Notes: generated by a model not told the origin, from the letters alone. A stretch of DNA of 58,067 nucleotides from Pseudoduganella violacea (GCF_014191875.1 NZ_JACHXD010000026.1:1-58067); one strand, 5' to 3'. Counted from the first letter of the stretch, positions 8,210 through 16,938 are shown. Program-made: numbers and translations.

Positions 8210-11104
8210 TTACTCGTAGTCGCTCATTGGCGCGCAGCCGCAGAACAGGTTACGGTCGCCATACACGTTGTCGGCGCGGCCGACCGGTGGCCAGTATTTC
8301 TGCTTGCGCAGCGAGGCCACCGGGTAGGCTGCCACTTCGCGGCTGTACTTGCGGTCCCAGTTGTCGGCGGTCAGCACTTCGGCCGTGTGTGGCGCGAACT
8401 TGAGCGGGTTGTCGGCCTTGTCGAACTCACCGCTTTCAACCTTGGCGATTTCGCCACGGATGGCGATCATGGCGTCGATGAAGCGGTCGATCTCGCCTTT
8501 GGCTTCGGATTCGGTCGGCTCGATCATCAGCGTGCCTGGAACCGGGAAGCTCATGGTCGGCGCGTGGAAGCCGAAGTCCATCAGGCGCTTGGCCACGTCT
8601 TCGTTGCTGATGCCGGTGGCATCGGTCAGCGGACGCAGGTCCAGGATGCACTCGTGCGCCACCAGGCCGTCATGGCCGGTGTACAGCACCGGGTAGTGCG
8701 GCGCCAGGCGGCGGGCGATGTAGTTGGCGTTCAGGATCGCGGTTTCGGTGGCCGCGGTCAGGCCTTCGCCGCCCATCATGGCGATGTACATCCAGGAGAT
8801 CGGCAGGATCGAAGCGGAGCCGAAAGCGGCGGCTGACACGGCGCCGATGCCGTTCTCGTTACGCTGGTAGCCGGTGGAGCGCTGGTTCGGCAGGAACTGC
8901 GCCAGGTGCGCGCCGACGCCGATCGGACCCACGCCTGGGCCGCCACCGCCGTGCGGGATGCAGAAGGTTTTGTGCAGGTTCAGGTGCGATACGTCGCCGC
9001 CGAAGCTGCCCGGCGCGGCCACGCCCACCAGTGCATTCATATTGGCGCCGTCGATATACACCTGGCCGCCGTGCGCGTGCACGATGTCGCACAGTTCCTT
9101 GATGCCTTCTTCGAACACGCCGTGGGTCGATGGGTAGGTCACCATCACGCAGGCCAGGTTCTTGCTGTGCTGCTCGGCCTTGGCTTTCAGGTCGGCCAGG
9201 TCGACGTTGCCGTTTTCGTCGCAAGCGGTCACCACCACCTGCATGCCGACCATATTGGCCGATGCCGGGTTGGTGCCGTGCGCCGACGATGGGATCAGGC
9301 AGATATTGCGGTGGCCTTCGCCGCGCGACTGGTGGTACTTCTGGATCACCAGCAGGCCGGCGTATTCGCCTTGCGAACCGGCATTCGGCTGCAGCGAAAC
9401 GGCGGCGTAGCCGGTCACGGCGCACAGCATTTCTTCCAGCTGGGCGATCATTTCGCGGTAGCCCACGGTCTGCTCGTTCGGCGCGAACGGGTGGATGCTG
9501 GAAAACTCAGGCCAGGTGACGGGAATCATCTCGCTGGTGGCGTTCAGCTTCATGGTGCAGGAACCCAGCGGGATCATGGTGCGGTCCAGCGCCAGATCCT
9601 TGTCGGCCAGGCTGCGCAGGTAGCGCAGCATTTCCGATTCGCTGTGGTAGCGGTTGAAGACCGGGTGGCTCAGGTACTCGCTGGCGCGCGCCAGGCTGTC
9701 CGGGAAGGCTTGCTGCACGCCGGCGTCGACGCTGTCGAAGTCCGGTGCGGCAGGGGCGTTCGCCACGCCGGTCGAGAACACGCTCCACAGCGCGGACAGG
9801 TCGTCGCGGGTGGTGGTTTCGTCCAGCGACAGGCCAACGTGGTGGGCGTCGATCTTGCGCAGGTTGATGCCGTTGGCGACGGCGGCGGCGTGCAGCTGCT
9901 CGGCGCGGTCGGTCTTCACGGTCAGGGTGTCGAAGAAGGTTTCGTTGGCGATGCCGTAACCCAGGGTGCGCAGGTTCGCGGCCAGCACGCCGGTGTAGCG
10001 GTGCACGCGCTGGGCGATCTGTTTCAGGCCGGCAGGGCCGTGGTAGACGGCGTACATGGACGCGATCACGGCCAGCAGCACCTGTGCGGTACAGATGTTG
10101 GAGGTGGCTTTTTCGCGGCGGATGTGCTGCTCGCGGGTTTGCAGGGCCAGGCGGTAAGCCTTGTTGCCTTGCTGGTCGATGGTCACGCCGACCAGGCGGC
10201 CCGGCATGGAACGCTTGTATTCGTCGCGGGTGGCCAGGTAGCCGGCGTGCGGGCCGCCGAAGCCGAGCGGCACGCCGAAGCGCTGGCTATTGCCGACCAC
10301 CACGTCCGCGCCCCATTCGCCTGGAGGCGTGAGCACGGTCAGGGCCAGCAGGTCGGCCGCCACCACCACCAGGGCGCCGGAGGCTTTCACCGCTTCCACG
10401 CCGGCGCGGTAGTCGCGCACCACGCCATTGGCGCCAGGGTATTGCAGCAGCACGCCGAAAGCGTCGGTCACGCCGGCCAGTTCGGCCGGGTCGAAGGTCT
10501 TCACGGTGATGCCCAGCGGCTCGGCGCGGGTCTGCACCACTTCCAGGGTTTGCGGCAGCACGTCGTTGGCGACGTAGAAGGTGGTCGATTTCGATTTGCC
10601 CACGCGCTGCAGCAGCGTCATGGCTTCGGCGGCGGCGGTGCCTTCGTCCAGCATGGACGCGTTGGCGATGCTCATGCCGGTCAGGTCGGTCACGGCTTGC
10701 TGGAAGTTCAGGATCGCTTCCAGGCGGCCTTGCGAGATTTCAGGCTGGTACGGGGTGTAGGCGGTATACCAGGCTGGGTTTTCGAAGATATTGCGCAGGA
10801 TGACGCCGGGCGTATGGGTGTTGTAGTAACCCTGGCCGATCAGCGATTTCAGCACCTTGTTCTTGGCGGCCAGACCCTTCAGCGTGGCCAGCGCCTGCTG
10901 TTCCGGCTTCGGTTCGAAGAACTGGCCGAGGGGCAGGGCGCTCTTGTTGCGGATATGGGCAGGGACGATGGCGTCGATCAGGGCGGCGCGCGAGGCGTAG
11001 CCGAGGACGTCGAGCATCTGCTGCTGTTCGGCGCTGTCCGGGCCGATATGGCGGGCGATGAAGGCATCGCGTGCTTCAAGTTGGGTCAGGCTGGTGCGGG
11101 TCAT
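8210..11104 (-). CDS. gcvP: Glycine dehydrogenase (decarboxylating), P protein
   Basis: This PLP enzyme decarboxylates glycine and passes the aminomethyl group to lipoyl-GcvH. The product has 964 residues, the normal size of the fused, non-split P protein. The N-terminal half shows RHIGP and GYYNTHTPGVILRN. The C-terminal half carries the PLP lysine, residue 712, in NLHKTFCIPHGGGGPG. It is the last gene of gcvT-gcvH-gcvP, with a 62-bp gap to gcvH that holds a hairpin, and a strong terminator follows it. Confidence 0.98.
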   Translation of the reverse strand: MTRTSLTQLEARDAFIARHIGPDSAEQQQMLDVLGYASRAALIDAIVPAHIRNKSALPLGQFFEPKPEQQALATLKGLAAKNKVLKSLIGQGYYNTHTPGVILRNIFENPAWYTAYTPYQPEISQGRLEAILNFQQAVTDLTGMSIANASMLDEGTAAAEAMTLLQRVGKSKSTTFYVANDVLPQTLEVVQTRAEPLGITVKTFDPAELAGVTDAFGVLLQYPGANGVVRDYRAGVEAVKASGALVVVAADLLALTVLTPPGEWGADVVVGNSQRFGVPLGFGGPHAGYLATRDEYKRSMPGRLVGVTIDQQGNKAYRLALQTREQHIRREKATSNICTAQVLLAVIASMYAVYHGPAGLKQIAQRVHRYTGVLAANLRTLGYGIANETFFDTLTVKTDRAEQLHAAAVANGINLRKIDAHHVGLSLDETTTRDDLSALWSVFSTGVANAPAAPDFDSVDAGVQQAFPDSLARASEYLSHPVFNRYHSESEMLRYLRSLADKDLALDRTMIPLGSCTMKLNATSEMIPVTWPEFSSIHPFAPNEQTVGYREMIAQLEEMLCAVTGYAAVSLQPNAGSQGEYAGLLVIQKYHQSRGEGHRNICLIPSSAHGTNPASANMVGMQVVVTACDENGNVDLADLKAKAEQHSKNLACVMVTYPSTHGVFEEGIKELCDIVHAHGGQVYIDGANMNALVGVAAPGSFGGDVSHLNLHKTFCIPHGGGGPGVGPIGVGAHLAQFLPNQRSTGYQRNENGIGAVSAAAFGSASILPISWMYIAMMGGEGLTAATETAILNANYIARRLAPHYPVLYTGHDGLVAHECILDLRPLTDATGISNEDVAKRLMDFGFHAPTMSFPVPGTLMIEPTESEAKGEIDRFIDAMIAIRGEIAKVESGEFDKADNPLKFAPHTAEVLTADNWDRKYSREVAAYPVASLRKQKYWPPVGRADNVYGDRNLFCGCAPMSDYE

Positions 11105-11125
11105 GGTTGAATCTCAGGCCAAATG

Positions 11126-11152
11126 GAAAAAGGGCCAGCGCATGCTGGCCCT
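11126..11152 (-). terminator. Hairpin with T run between gcvH and gcvP (attenuator-like)
   Basis: On the minus strand AGGGCCAGC pairs with GCTGGCCCT around a 4-base loop and is followed by five T. It lies 14 bases after the gcvH stop and about 22 bases before the gcvP start. It could stop part of the transcription and so lower gcvP relative to gcvT and gcvH, or protect the upstream mRNA end. Confidence 0.7.
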
Positions 11153-11166
11153 GAATGGGTGCTAAA

Positions 11167-11547
11167 TCAGGCTGCGGTGGTCTTGCCGTATGCGGCGGCG
11201 TCCAGCAGGCCGTCGATGGCCGAGGCGTCGCTCGGCTTCAGCTTGAACAGCCAGGCGCCGTAGGCGTCGCTGTTGATCGATTCCGGCGCGCCGGCCACTT
11301 CTTCGTTGGCGGCGATGACTTCGCCCGACAGCGGAGCGTAGATGTCGCTGGCCGCTTTCACCGATTCCACCACGGCGGCGTCGTCGCCGGCGGTGAAGGT
11401 GGTGCCCACTTTAGGCAGTTCGACGAACACGATGTCGCCCAGCGCGTCCTGCGCGAATTCGGTAATGCCTACCGTGACGGTGCCGTCGGCTTCCAGACGT
11501 ACCCACTCATGGGATTCGGTGTACTTCAGTTCTGCAGGGATGTTCAT
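11167..11547 (-). CDS. gcvH: Glycine cleavage system H protein
   Basis: This is the lipoyl carrier that shuttles the aminomethyl group between GcvP, GcvT and lipoamide dehydrogenase. The product has 126 residues, normal for the family. It starts MNIPAELKYTESHEWV and carries the lipoylated lysine at residue 64 in ESVKAASDIYAPLSG. It lies between gcvT and gcvP, 34 bp after gcvT. Confidence 0.98.
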   Translation of the reverse strand: MNIPAELKYTESHEWVRLEADGTVTVGITEFAQDALGDIVFVELPKVGTTFTAGDDAAVVESVKAASDIYAPLSGEVIAANEEVAGAPESINSDAYGAWLFKLKPSDASAIDGLLDAAAYGKTTAA

Positions 11548-11581
11548 TTGTGGCTCCAGTGGGGTTGTGTTGTATTCGGGG

Positions 11582-12700
11582 TCAGGCGGCGAGGATTTTA
11601 CCGTTGCGCACGAAAGGCAGCTTGACCACGGTGGCGGCCAGCTTCTTGTCGCGGATTTCCACGTGCACGGTGTCGCCCACGTTCACGCCGTTCGGCACGC
11701 GCGCCAGCGCGATGGCCTGCTGCATGGTCGGGCTGAAGGTGCCGCTGGTGATTTCGCCGGTCTCGCCGGAAGCGGCGATCACTTTCTGGTGGGCGCGCAG
11801 CACGCCGCCTTTTTCGCGCAGGATCAGGCCCACGAACTGGGCGTTCTGGCCTTTCGCTTGCAGGGCGGCCTTGCCGACGAAATCGCGCTCGCTGACCAGG
11901 TCGATGGTCCATGCCAGGCCGGCGTCCAGCGGATTCACGGATTCGTCCATGTCCTGGCCGTACAGGTTCATGCCGGCTTCCAGACGCAGGGTGTCGCGCG
12001 CGCCCAGGCCGGCCGGCTTCACGCCGGCCGCTTGCAGGGCGTTCCACAGCGCTGCCGCTTGATCGGCCGGTACGCCGATCTCGAAACCGTCTTCGCCGGT
12101 GTAGCCGGTGCGGGCTACCATCGCTTCGCCGAAGGGGGTGTTTTGGACCAGAGCCACGTTAAATGGCTTCATTTCCGCCGTGGCCTGCTGCGCTTGCGGG
12201 ATCACTTGCCACACTTTGGCGCGGGCAGTCGGACCCTGCACGGCGATCAGGGCCATGGCATTGGCGCCGTCGCGGCGCTGGGTGATGGTCAGACCGGCGT
12301 TGGTCGCCTCGTTGCGGGCCTGCATCCAGGCCACGTCTTTCTCGGCGGTGCCGGCGTTGACCACCAGGCGGAACCAGTCTTCAGTGAGGAAGTAGACGAT
12401 CAGGTCGTCGATCACGCCGCCTTCCGGATTCAGCATGCAGGAATACAGGGCTTTGCCGCTCACCTGCAGCTTGTCGACGTTATTGGCCAGCAGGCCGCGC
12501 AGGAAGCCGCGCACGTCCGGGCCTTTGATATCGACCACGCACATATGCGCCACGTCGAACATGCCCGCGTCGCTGCGCACGGCATGGTGTTCTTCGATCT
12601 GCGAACCGTAGTTCACGGGCATGTCCCAGCCGCCGAAATCGACCATGCGCGCACCCAGGGCGCGGTGTACGTTATTGAGTGGGGTTGCTTTGAGCGTCAT
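11582..12700 (-). CDS. gcvT: Aminomethyltransferase, glycine cleavage T protein
   Basis: The enzyme releases ammonia from the aminomethyl-lipoyl carrier and makes 5,10-methylene-tetrahydrofolate. The product has 372 residues. The start TPLNNVHRALGARMVDFGGWDMPVNYGS (ends only: TPLNNVH and DMPVNYGS) and the substrate-site motif FDVAHMC, here MFDVAHMCVVDIKG, identify the family. It is the first gene of the gcv operon and lies about 80 bp downstream of the glycine riboswitch. Confidence 0.98.
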   Translation of the reverse strand: MTLKATPLNNVHRALGARMVDFGGWDMPVNYGSQIEEHHAVRSDAGMFDVAHMCVVDIKGPDVRGFLRGLLANNVDKLQVSGKALYSCMLNPEGGVIDDLIVYFLTEDWFRLVVNAGTAEKDVAWMQARNEATNAGLTITQRRDGANAMALIAVQGPTARAKVWQVIPQAQQATAEMKPFNVALVQNTPFGEAMVARTGYTGEDGFEIGVPADQAAALWNALQAAGVKPAGLGARDTLRLEAGMNLYGQDMDESVNPLDAGLAWTIDLVSERDFVGKAALQAKGQNAQFVGLILREKGGVLRAHQKVIAASGETGEITSGTFSPTMQQAIALARVPNGVNVGDTVHVEIRDKKLAATVVKLPFVRNGKILAA

Positions 12701-12780
12701 GAATACCTCGGACCTATCGTTAAAGGGTTAACAGAGCACGCACGGAGAAGCTAAAGCAGCCTTTTCCACACTGATCGTCT

Positions 12781-12972
12781 ACCCCTCTGTCCTCGGTACC
12801 TGAGAGATAACGGGATTTTGCATCCCGCACGCCCCTTCGGTGGGCCATATGGCCGCTCTCCAGAGTTGGCCTGTTGGCGTCTTGCGCCGCAGAGCCCTTG
12901 ACCGGTCCTTTTGCCTGAGAGTTTTTGGGTGGTGCCCCTTCGGCGGCAAAGCGAATTTGCCCTCTCCCGATC
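12781..12972 (-). promoter_or_regulatory. Tandem glycine riboswitch (two aptamers)
   Basis: On the minus strand two successive glycine aptamers can be read. The first runs from GGGAGAGG (12968-12961) through GCCGAAGGGGCA and ACTCTCAGGCAAAAGGACC. The second runs from CTCTGGAGAG through ACCGAAGGGGC and TCTCTCAGGTACCGAGGAC to CAGAGGGG near 12790-12783. These are the conserved pieces of the gcvT element. It sits between a sigma70 promoter and gcvT. In this arrangement glycine binding normally switches on the cleavage operon. Confidence 0.97.
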
Positions 12973-12982
12973 AAGACTCGGA

Positions 12983-13011
12983 AATATATGTCAGAAGGTA
13001 GGGCGTGTCAA
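12983..13011 (-). promoter_or_regulatory. Sigma70 promoter of the gcv operon
   Basis: On the minus strand TTGACA (13006-13011) and TATATT (12983-12988) are separated by exactly 17 bases, directly upstream of the riboswitch. A second TTGACA lies 19 bases further upstream, so the region may be bound by more than one polymerase or carry a repressor site. Confidence 0.8.
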
Positions 13012-13094
13012 TCTGACAGTTGTGTCAAAGCGCGTGCGCGCCCCCTGGCGCGGGCTTTGCTAGAATGGTTCCTGTATTCCAAATGGGGACGGCC

Positions 13095-13655
13095 ATGAGC
13101 GAAGACAAAGCAAAGCTGGACGGGCAAGCCTGGTTCACCTTGTCGGGCGACGTGAACAGCGATATGGTGCACCGCGTGTTCGAGGCGGCGGCCGAGATGA
13201 GCGAGGATGGCATCGAAGTCGCGCACATTCTGGTGCAGTCGAACGGTGGCTATGTCAGCGACGGGCTATGCCTCTACAACTACCTGCGCAATCTGCCGTT
13301 CAAGGTCGTCATGTACAACGGCGGGGCGGTGGCCTCGATCGCCGTCATCCTGTTCCTGGCCGGCGAAGAGCGCTATGCCAGCGCCACGGCCCGTTTCATG
13401 GTGCATAAATCGCACGCCAGCGCGCCCTCGGGCGCCCGGCCCGACACCCTGCGCGTCATCGTCGAAGGCCTGCAGGCCGACGACCAGCGCACCGAATCCA
13501 TCCTGCGCGACCGCATCAAGCTCAGTGAAAAGCATTGGGAAACGCACAACTACACCGACCTGCACCTGACGGCGCAAGACGCCCATTCGGTGAGCCTGGT
13601 GCATGAGGTCCGCGACTTCCGCCCGCCCAAGGGCAAGCGTCTGCGCAATATCTGA
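13095..13655 (+). CDS. ClpP-like serine protease, stand-alone
   Basis: The 186-residue product has the ClpP/crotonase fold. QSNGGYVSDGLCLYNYL corresponds to the substrate-strand region, the nucleophile Ser81 lies in GGAVASIAV, and His104 lies in FMVHKSH. LTAQDAHSVSLVHEV matches the C-terminal ClpP helix. It lacks the exact PGG and MIHQP signatures, so it is a divergent paralogue and not the housekeeping ClpP. No clpX or tig gene is next to it. The ATG at 13095 is chosen because it begins a normal hydrophilic N-terminus; an upstream start at 13020 would add an unrelated stretch. An extended -10 (TGCTAGAAT, ending 13066) lies before it. Confidence 0.8.
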   Translation: MSEDKAKLDGQAWFTLSGDVNSDMVHRVFEAAAEMSEDGIEVAHILVQSNGGYVSDGLCLYNYLRNLPFKVVMYNGGAVASIAVILFLAGEERYASATARFMVHKSHASAPSGARPDTLRVIVEGLQADDQRTESILRDRIKLSEKHWETHNYTDLHLTAQDAHSVSLVHEVRDFRPPKGKRLRNI

Positions 13656-13714
13656 AGGGAAGTCTGAGGGGAAGGGAAGGCGGCACCCGGCGGATGCCGC
13701 CGTGCTGGCGTCAA

Positions 13715-13909
13715 TCAGCGGTTGCGCTGGCTGGCCTTGTTGGCGTTGCCGGTGCTGCCCGACTGTTTATTGCCTTCGCTCTTGCGGCTGGCGCGTTCGT
13801 CGGCCAGATCGCGGCTGGCCGTGCGCGAAGCCTGGTCGGCCGACTGCCGGCTGGCGCCTTTTTCCGGCTTTTCGGAGCCCTTCGATGAGTCTTTGCGGTT
13901 CGAGTTCAT
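13715..13909 (-). CDS. Small hydrophilic Ser/Lys/Arg-rich protein, unknown
   Basis: The 64-residue product starts MNSNRKDSSKGSEKPEKG and is almost free of hydrophobic residues. Repeated short units (ASRQSADQASRTASRDLAD) suggest an unfolded protein. GAGGAAAT lies 6 bases before the ATG at 13909, which decides the start; longer readings of this frame lack a ribosome site. No family is recognised. Small disordered proteins of this kind are often stress- or starvation-related, but nothing here proves it. A strong palindrome lies 47 bp upstream. Confidence 0.6.
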   Translation of the reverse strand: MNSNRKDSSKGSEKPEKGASRQSADQASRTASRDLADERASRKSEGNKQSGSTGNANKASQRNR

Positions 13910-13955
13910 CTTGATTTCCTCTCGTATGAAGTTGAAACAATCACTCGCCGAAGAT

Positions 13956-13985
13956 GTATCGGTGAAGGCATGCCTTCGCCGATAC
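13956..13985. repeat. 30-bp palindrome upstream of the small hydrophilic gene
   Basis: Two 14-base arms, GTATCGGTGAAGGC and GCCTTCGCCGATAC, pair around AT with a single G-T style mismatch. A partial third copy (GGTATCGGAGTTCGCCG) follows near 14028. It lies between the divergent starts at 13909 and 14196 and could be an operator or an RNA hairpin in the leader of the small gene. Confidence 0.6.
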
Positions 13986-14195
13986 CTTTCCGGTGGGGGC
14001 AATGATGCGATTTCAGCCACGCCTGCGGTATCGGAGTTCGCCGGGAACGCTTGTAGGATAAGGCCTCCGGCCCAAGACGTACCTACATGATAGTCCGCAA
14101 AAAAAACAGAGGCAAAAGGATGATTTGTTTCTTTTTGCCTATTGCCATGCAGCAATAATCTGCCAGAATACAAGCAAGTTCACCGAAGGCCCATC

Positions 14196-16673
14196 ATGAA
14201 TTCCAATCCAACAACATCCACGGCGCCGAAACAGACGGTCTCGCCGCGGCATGCGCTGTTGGAGAGCCTGATCGAAATCGCGCAGCGCCACGTCGCCAGC
14301 CAGTTCACCGCGTTTGCCACCGGCCTGGCCGGCATCCTGGTCGACGGCAACGATATGGGTGCCGACCTGCGCGCAGTGCAGATGCGTCTGCATGCCGGCA
14401 ATCTGTTGCGTAACAACCACTATGCGCTGCTGAATCTGGTGGCCAAGCGCCTGGAACGCGCCGTGCGCCAGGAGCTGGCCCAGCTCGCCCCTGGCAAGAA
14501 GGCCGCGCCGCGCGCCGCCGACCAGCCGCTGTCCCTCGTGCCTTACGAGGAGATGGACAGCAAGGTCGCGCTGGGCAGCGTCAGCAAACCGTTCGAGACG
14601 CGCTATGCCGATGCGCTGGCCACGCTCAATGTGCGCCTGGCCTTCCTGCTCGACCGCGACATCCTGCGCGTGAACCAGAATCCCTTCCGCCCCGACGTCT
14701 TCCTGGCCGCCATGCTGGACGCCTGGAGCGAGTTCAATACCGATGAAGAAGCGGCCCATCTGCTGCCCACGCTGCTCAAGCCGGACAGCTTTATCGATCT
14801 GGGGCCGATGCTGGAAGAATTGAACCTGGCGCTGGAGCGCAAAGGCGTGCTGCCCGGCTCCGTGGAAAAGTACAAGGCGCGCAAGGCCGACAGCCATGAC
14901 GCTTCCGCCGCGCCGGCCCGCCAGCGCAAGCAGCAGGCCGCGCTGGCCGAGCAACTGCGCCAGTTCTTCTCGGTGCAGGACGCGCCGCCAGTGGCCGCCC
15001 AAAGCCCGGCCCTGATGGAACAGATCGGCGATTTCGATCTGGCGCTGCCGCATCTGGCGGGCGGCGGCCAGCCGGCCAGCGTTTCGGTGCCGATCGGCGT
15101 CGCCGCCGCGGGCCTGGCGCAGGCGCCCTGGCTGCAAGGCGCGGCGCAAGGATTCATCGGCAATGTGACGAATGAAGCGGCCCAGCACGCCTCCGTGGTG
15201 GGCGCCAGGCAGCCTTTGCTCAGTTACCTGGCCCAATTGCAGCAGAATACGGCCTTGATGGGCGGCTGGCGGCCGGGCACCGAGCAGGCCGCGCCAGGCC
15301 AGGCCGCATCCGCACACGCAGCGGCAGGAGTGTCGGCAGGCAGCGCCACCCACGCCGCAGCGGGGCAGGGCATCTTCGGACAGGACGCCGCCATGCCATT
15401 CCAGGCGGCGGCCTTTGCCGCCGGCGCGCCGCTGCCGCCGAATGTCTTCGTGCTGCCCTCGGTCAAACAGGCCGCTCCGCAAGGCAGCTTGTCGCGCGCC
15501 GACGAAAGCACCATCGACCTGCTGTCGGCCGTCTTCGAAACCGTTTTCCGCGACCAGAGCATTTCGCCCGAAATCCGCAACCTGATCCGCTTCCTGCAAA
15601 TCCCCGTGCTGAAAGCGGCCCTGCTGGACAAGGACTTCTTCTTCCAGGAAGAGCACCCGGCGCGGCGCATGATCGACCTGCTGTCGCGCATGGGCTGGGA
15701 GCAGCACAAGAATCCCGACGATCCGCTGTACCAGGCCATGCAGCGCAGCGTCGACCGCGTGGGCCGCGGCTACGAACATGAGCTGGGCGTCTTCAGCGAA
15801 GCCGTCGACGAGCTGGAAGCCTCGATCAAGGCCGAAGAAACGGCCGCCGCCGCCGCGATCGCCGAGCCCATCGCCGCCGCGCTGAAACAGGAAAAGATGG
15901 CCGCCGCCGCCCGCTCTGCCCAGGACGCCGTCGCGCTGCGCATCGGCACCGGCGAAGTGATCGCCGTGCTGGAAGCCTTCCTCGAAAACAAATGGACCTC
16001 GGTGCTGACCATCGCCTACAGCGTCGAAGACGACAAGCCCGGCGCCGTCAACAACGCCACCCAGACCATGGATGACCTGATCTGGAGCGTCAAGCCCAAG
16101 ATCAGCGCCGACGAACGCAAAAAGCTCATCGCCCGTCTGCCATCGCTGCTGTCCGCCCTGAACAAATGGCTCGACGTGATCAAATGGCAGGACGCTGACC
16201 GCCTGCAATTTTTCGCCGAGCTGGCCGAATGCCATGCATCGATCGTGCGCGCCCCGCTGGAAATCTCGCCCGAGCGCCAGCTCGAAATCTCGATGGAAGT
16301 GGCGCAGAAAGCCGCCGAACGCCGCCTGCAGCTGCAAGCGAAAGCCGAGCAAGAAGCCGCCGCCGCGCCCCCGGCCGACGACGACGCCAGCATCGAAGTG
16401 GATAGCCTGGCGCGCGGCATGTGGCTTGAATTCGAGCAGGAAGAGGGCGAGGCGCGCAAAGTCAAGTTGGCCTGGATCAGTCCCTTGCGCACGCTGTACA
16501 TCTTCTCCACCAGCAGCCGGCAGGAAGCGTTTTCCCTGTCCGGCGAAGCCCTGGCCCAGCGCTTCCGCGACGAAACGGTCAGGCTGGTCCGCAGCGAAGG
16601 TGTCGTTGGCCAGGCCCTCTCGCGCGCCATGGGCATGGGCGCCGTCAACGACGACGCCGCCAGCGCCGCTTGA
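14196..16673 (+). CDS. DUF1631 family protein
   Basis: The 825-residue product is a soluble protein of the DUF1631 family, seen in Burkholderiales and Pseudomonas. Helical N- and C-terminal parts flank an Ala/Gln-rich low-complexity middle near residues 380-440. The C-terminal stretch MWLEFEQEEGEARKVKLAWI followed by a YIFSTSSRQEAFSLS segment is typical of the family and resembles a PilZ-like or small-barrel ending. The function is unknown. The ATG at 14196 (MNSNPTTST) is preferred over a TTG at 14142. The last codon and stop lie inside a 53-bp palindrome. Confidence 0.85.
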   Translation: MNSNPTTSTAPKQTVSPRHALLESLIEIAQRHVASQFTAFATGLAGILVDGNDMGADLRAVQMRLHAGNLLRNNHYALLNLVAKRLERAVRQELAQLAPGKKAAPRAADQPLSLVPYEEMDSKVALGSVSKPFETRYADALATLNVRLAFLLDRDILRVNQNPFRPDVFLAAMLDAWSEFNTDEEAAHLLPTLLKPDSFIDLGPMLEELNLALERKGVLPGSVEKYKARKADSHDASAAPARQRKQQAALAEQLRQFFSVQDAPPVAAQSPALMEQIGDFDLALPHLAGGGQPASVSVPIGVAAAGLAQAPWLQGAAQGFIGNVTNEAAQHASVVGARQPLLSYLAQLQQNTALMGGWRPGTEQAAPGQAASAHAAAGVSAGSATHAAAGQGIFGQDAAMPFQAAAFAAGAPLPPNVFVLPSVKQAAPQGSLSRADESTIDLLSAVFETVFRDQSISPEIRNLIRFLQIPVLKAALLDKDFFFQEEHPARRMIDLLSRMGWEQHKNPDDPLYQAMQRSVDRVGRGYEHELGVFSEAVDELEASIKAEETAAAAAIAEPIAAALKQEKMAAAARSAQDAVALRIGTGEVIAVLEAFLENKWTSVLTIAYSVEDDKPGAVNNATQTMDDLIWSVKPKISADERKKLIARLPSLLSALNKWLDVIKWQDADRLQFFAELAECHASIVRAPLEISPERQLEISMEVAQKAAERRLQLQAKAEQEAAAAPPADDDASIEVDSLARGMWLEFEQEEGEARKVKLAWISPLRTLYIFSTSSRQEAFSLSGEALAQRFRDETVRLVRSEGVVGQALSRAMGMGAVNDDAASAA

Positions 16674-16720
16674 GTCCGTGTCCGATTGGGGTCTGACCCC
16701 AATCGGACACGGACTCAAGC
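16668..16720. repeat. 53-bp perfect palindrome over a stop codon (REP-like, copy B)
   Basis: Arms of 26 bases (16668-16693 and 16695-16720) pair perfectly around the base at 16694. The core of the arm is GTGTCCGATTGGGGTC. The left arm contains the last sense codon and the TGA (16671-16673) of the DUF1631 gene. The right arm ends 8 bases before the stop of the converging phosphatase remnant. Same type as copy A at 4368. Confidence 0.93.
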
Positions 16721-16728
16721 TATGGGTT

Positions 16729-16938
16729 TCAGGTTTTGTCTGGCGGGTTCGCGCGCAAGTCGCGGATCAGGCCGTCGGCGGCGTCTTCGATGTAGTCGAG
16801 TACCTGGTCGAAGCCTTGGACGCCGCCGTAGTAGGGGGCGGGGACTTCCAGTACGCGCTGACGCATGACGCCTTCGGCCGTGGGGGAGCGGCAGATATTG
16901 CCCATGCAGACGAATAGGATAGCGGGTGTGGGTTTCAT
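16729..16938 (-). pseudogene. Low-molecular-weight protein tyrosine phosphatase, internally deleted
   Basis: The frame gives 69 residues where the family has about 150-160. The N-terminus is intact with the catalytic loop CMGNICRS (C11 to S18). After MRQRV the sequence jumps in frame to the family's C-terminus, EVPAPYYGGVQGFDQVLDYIEDA. Roughly 90 central residues are missing. The general-acid Asp of the usual VPDPYYGG is also changed to Ala (VPAPYY). Both changes indicate a dead gene. The start at 16938 is taken from the conserved MKPTPAILFVCMGN. An assembly error joining two short repeats cannot be excluded. Confidence 0.8.

Noticed and set aside
8906..11110. 734-residue open frame opposite gcvP
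   Set aside because: Shadow of gcvP with low-complexity His/Val/Gly-rich content.
13679..13700. GGCGGC/GCCGCC hairpin as terminator of the ClpP-like gene
   Set aside because: Short stem and no T tract.
14139..16718. 859-residue open frame opposite the DUF1631 gene
   Set aside because: Shadow frame; the plus-strand product matches a known family.
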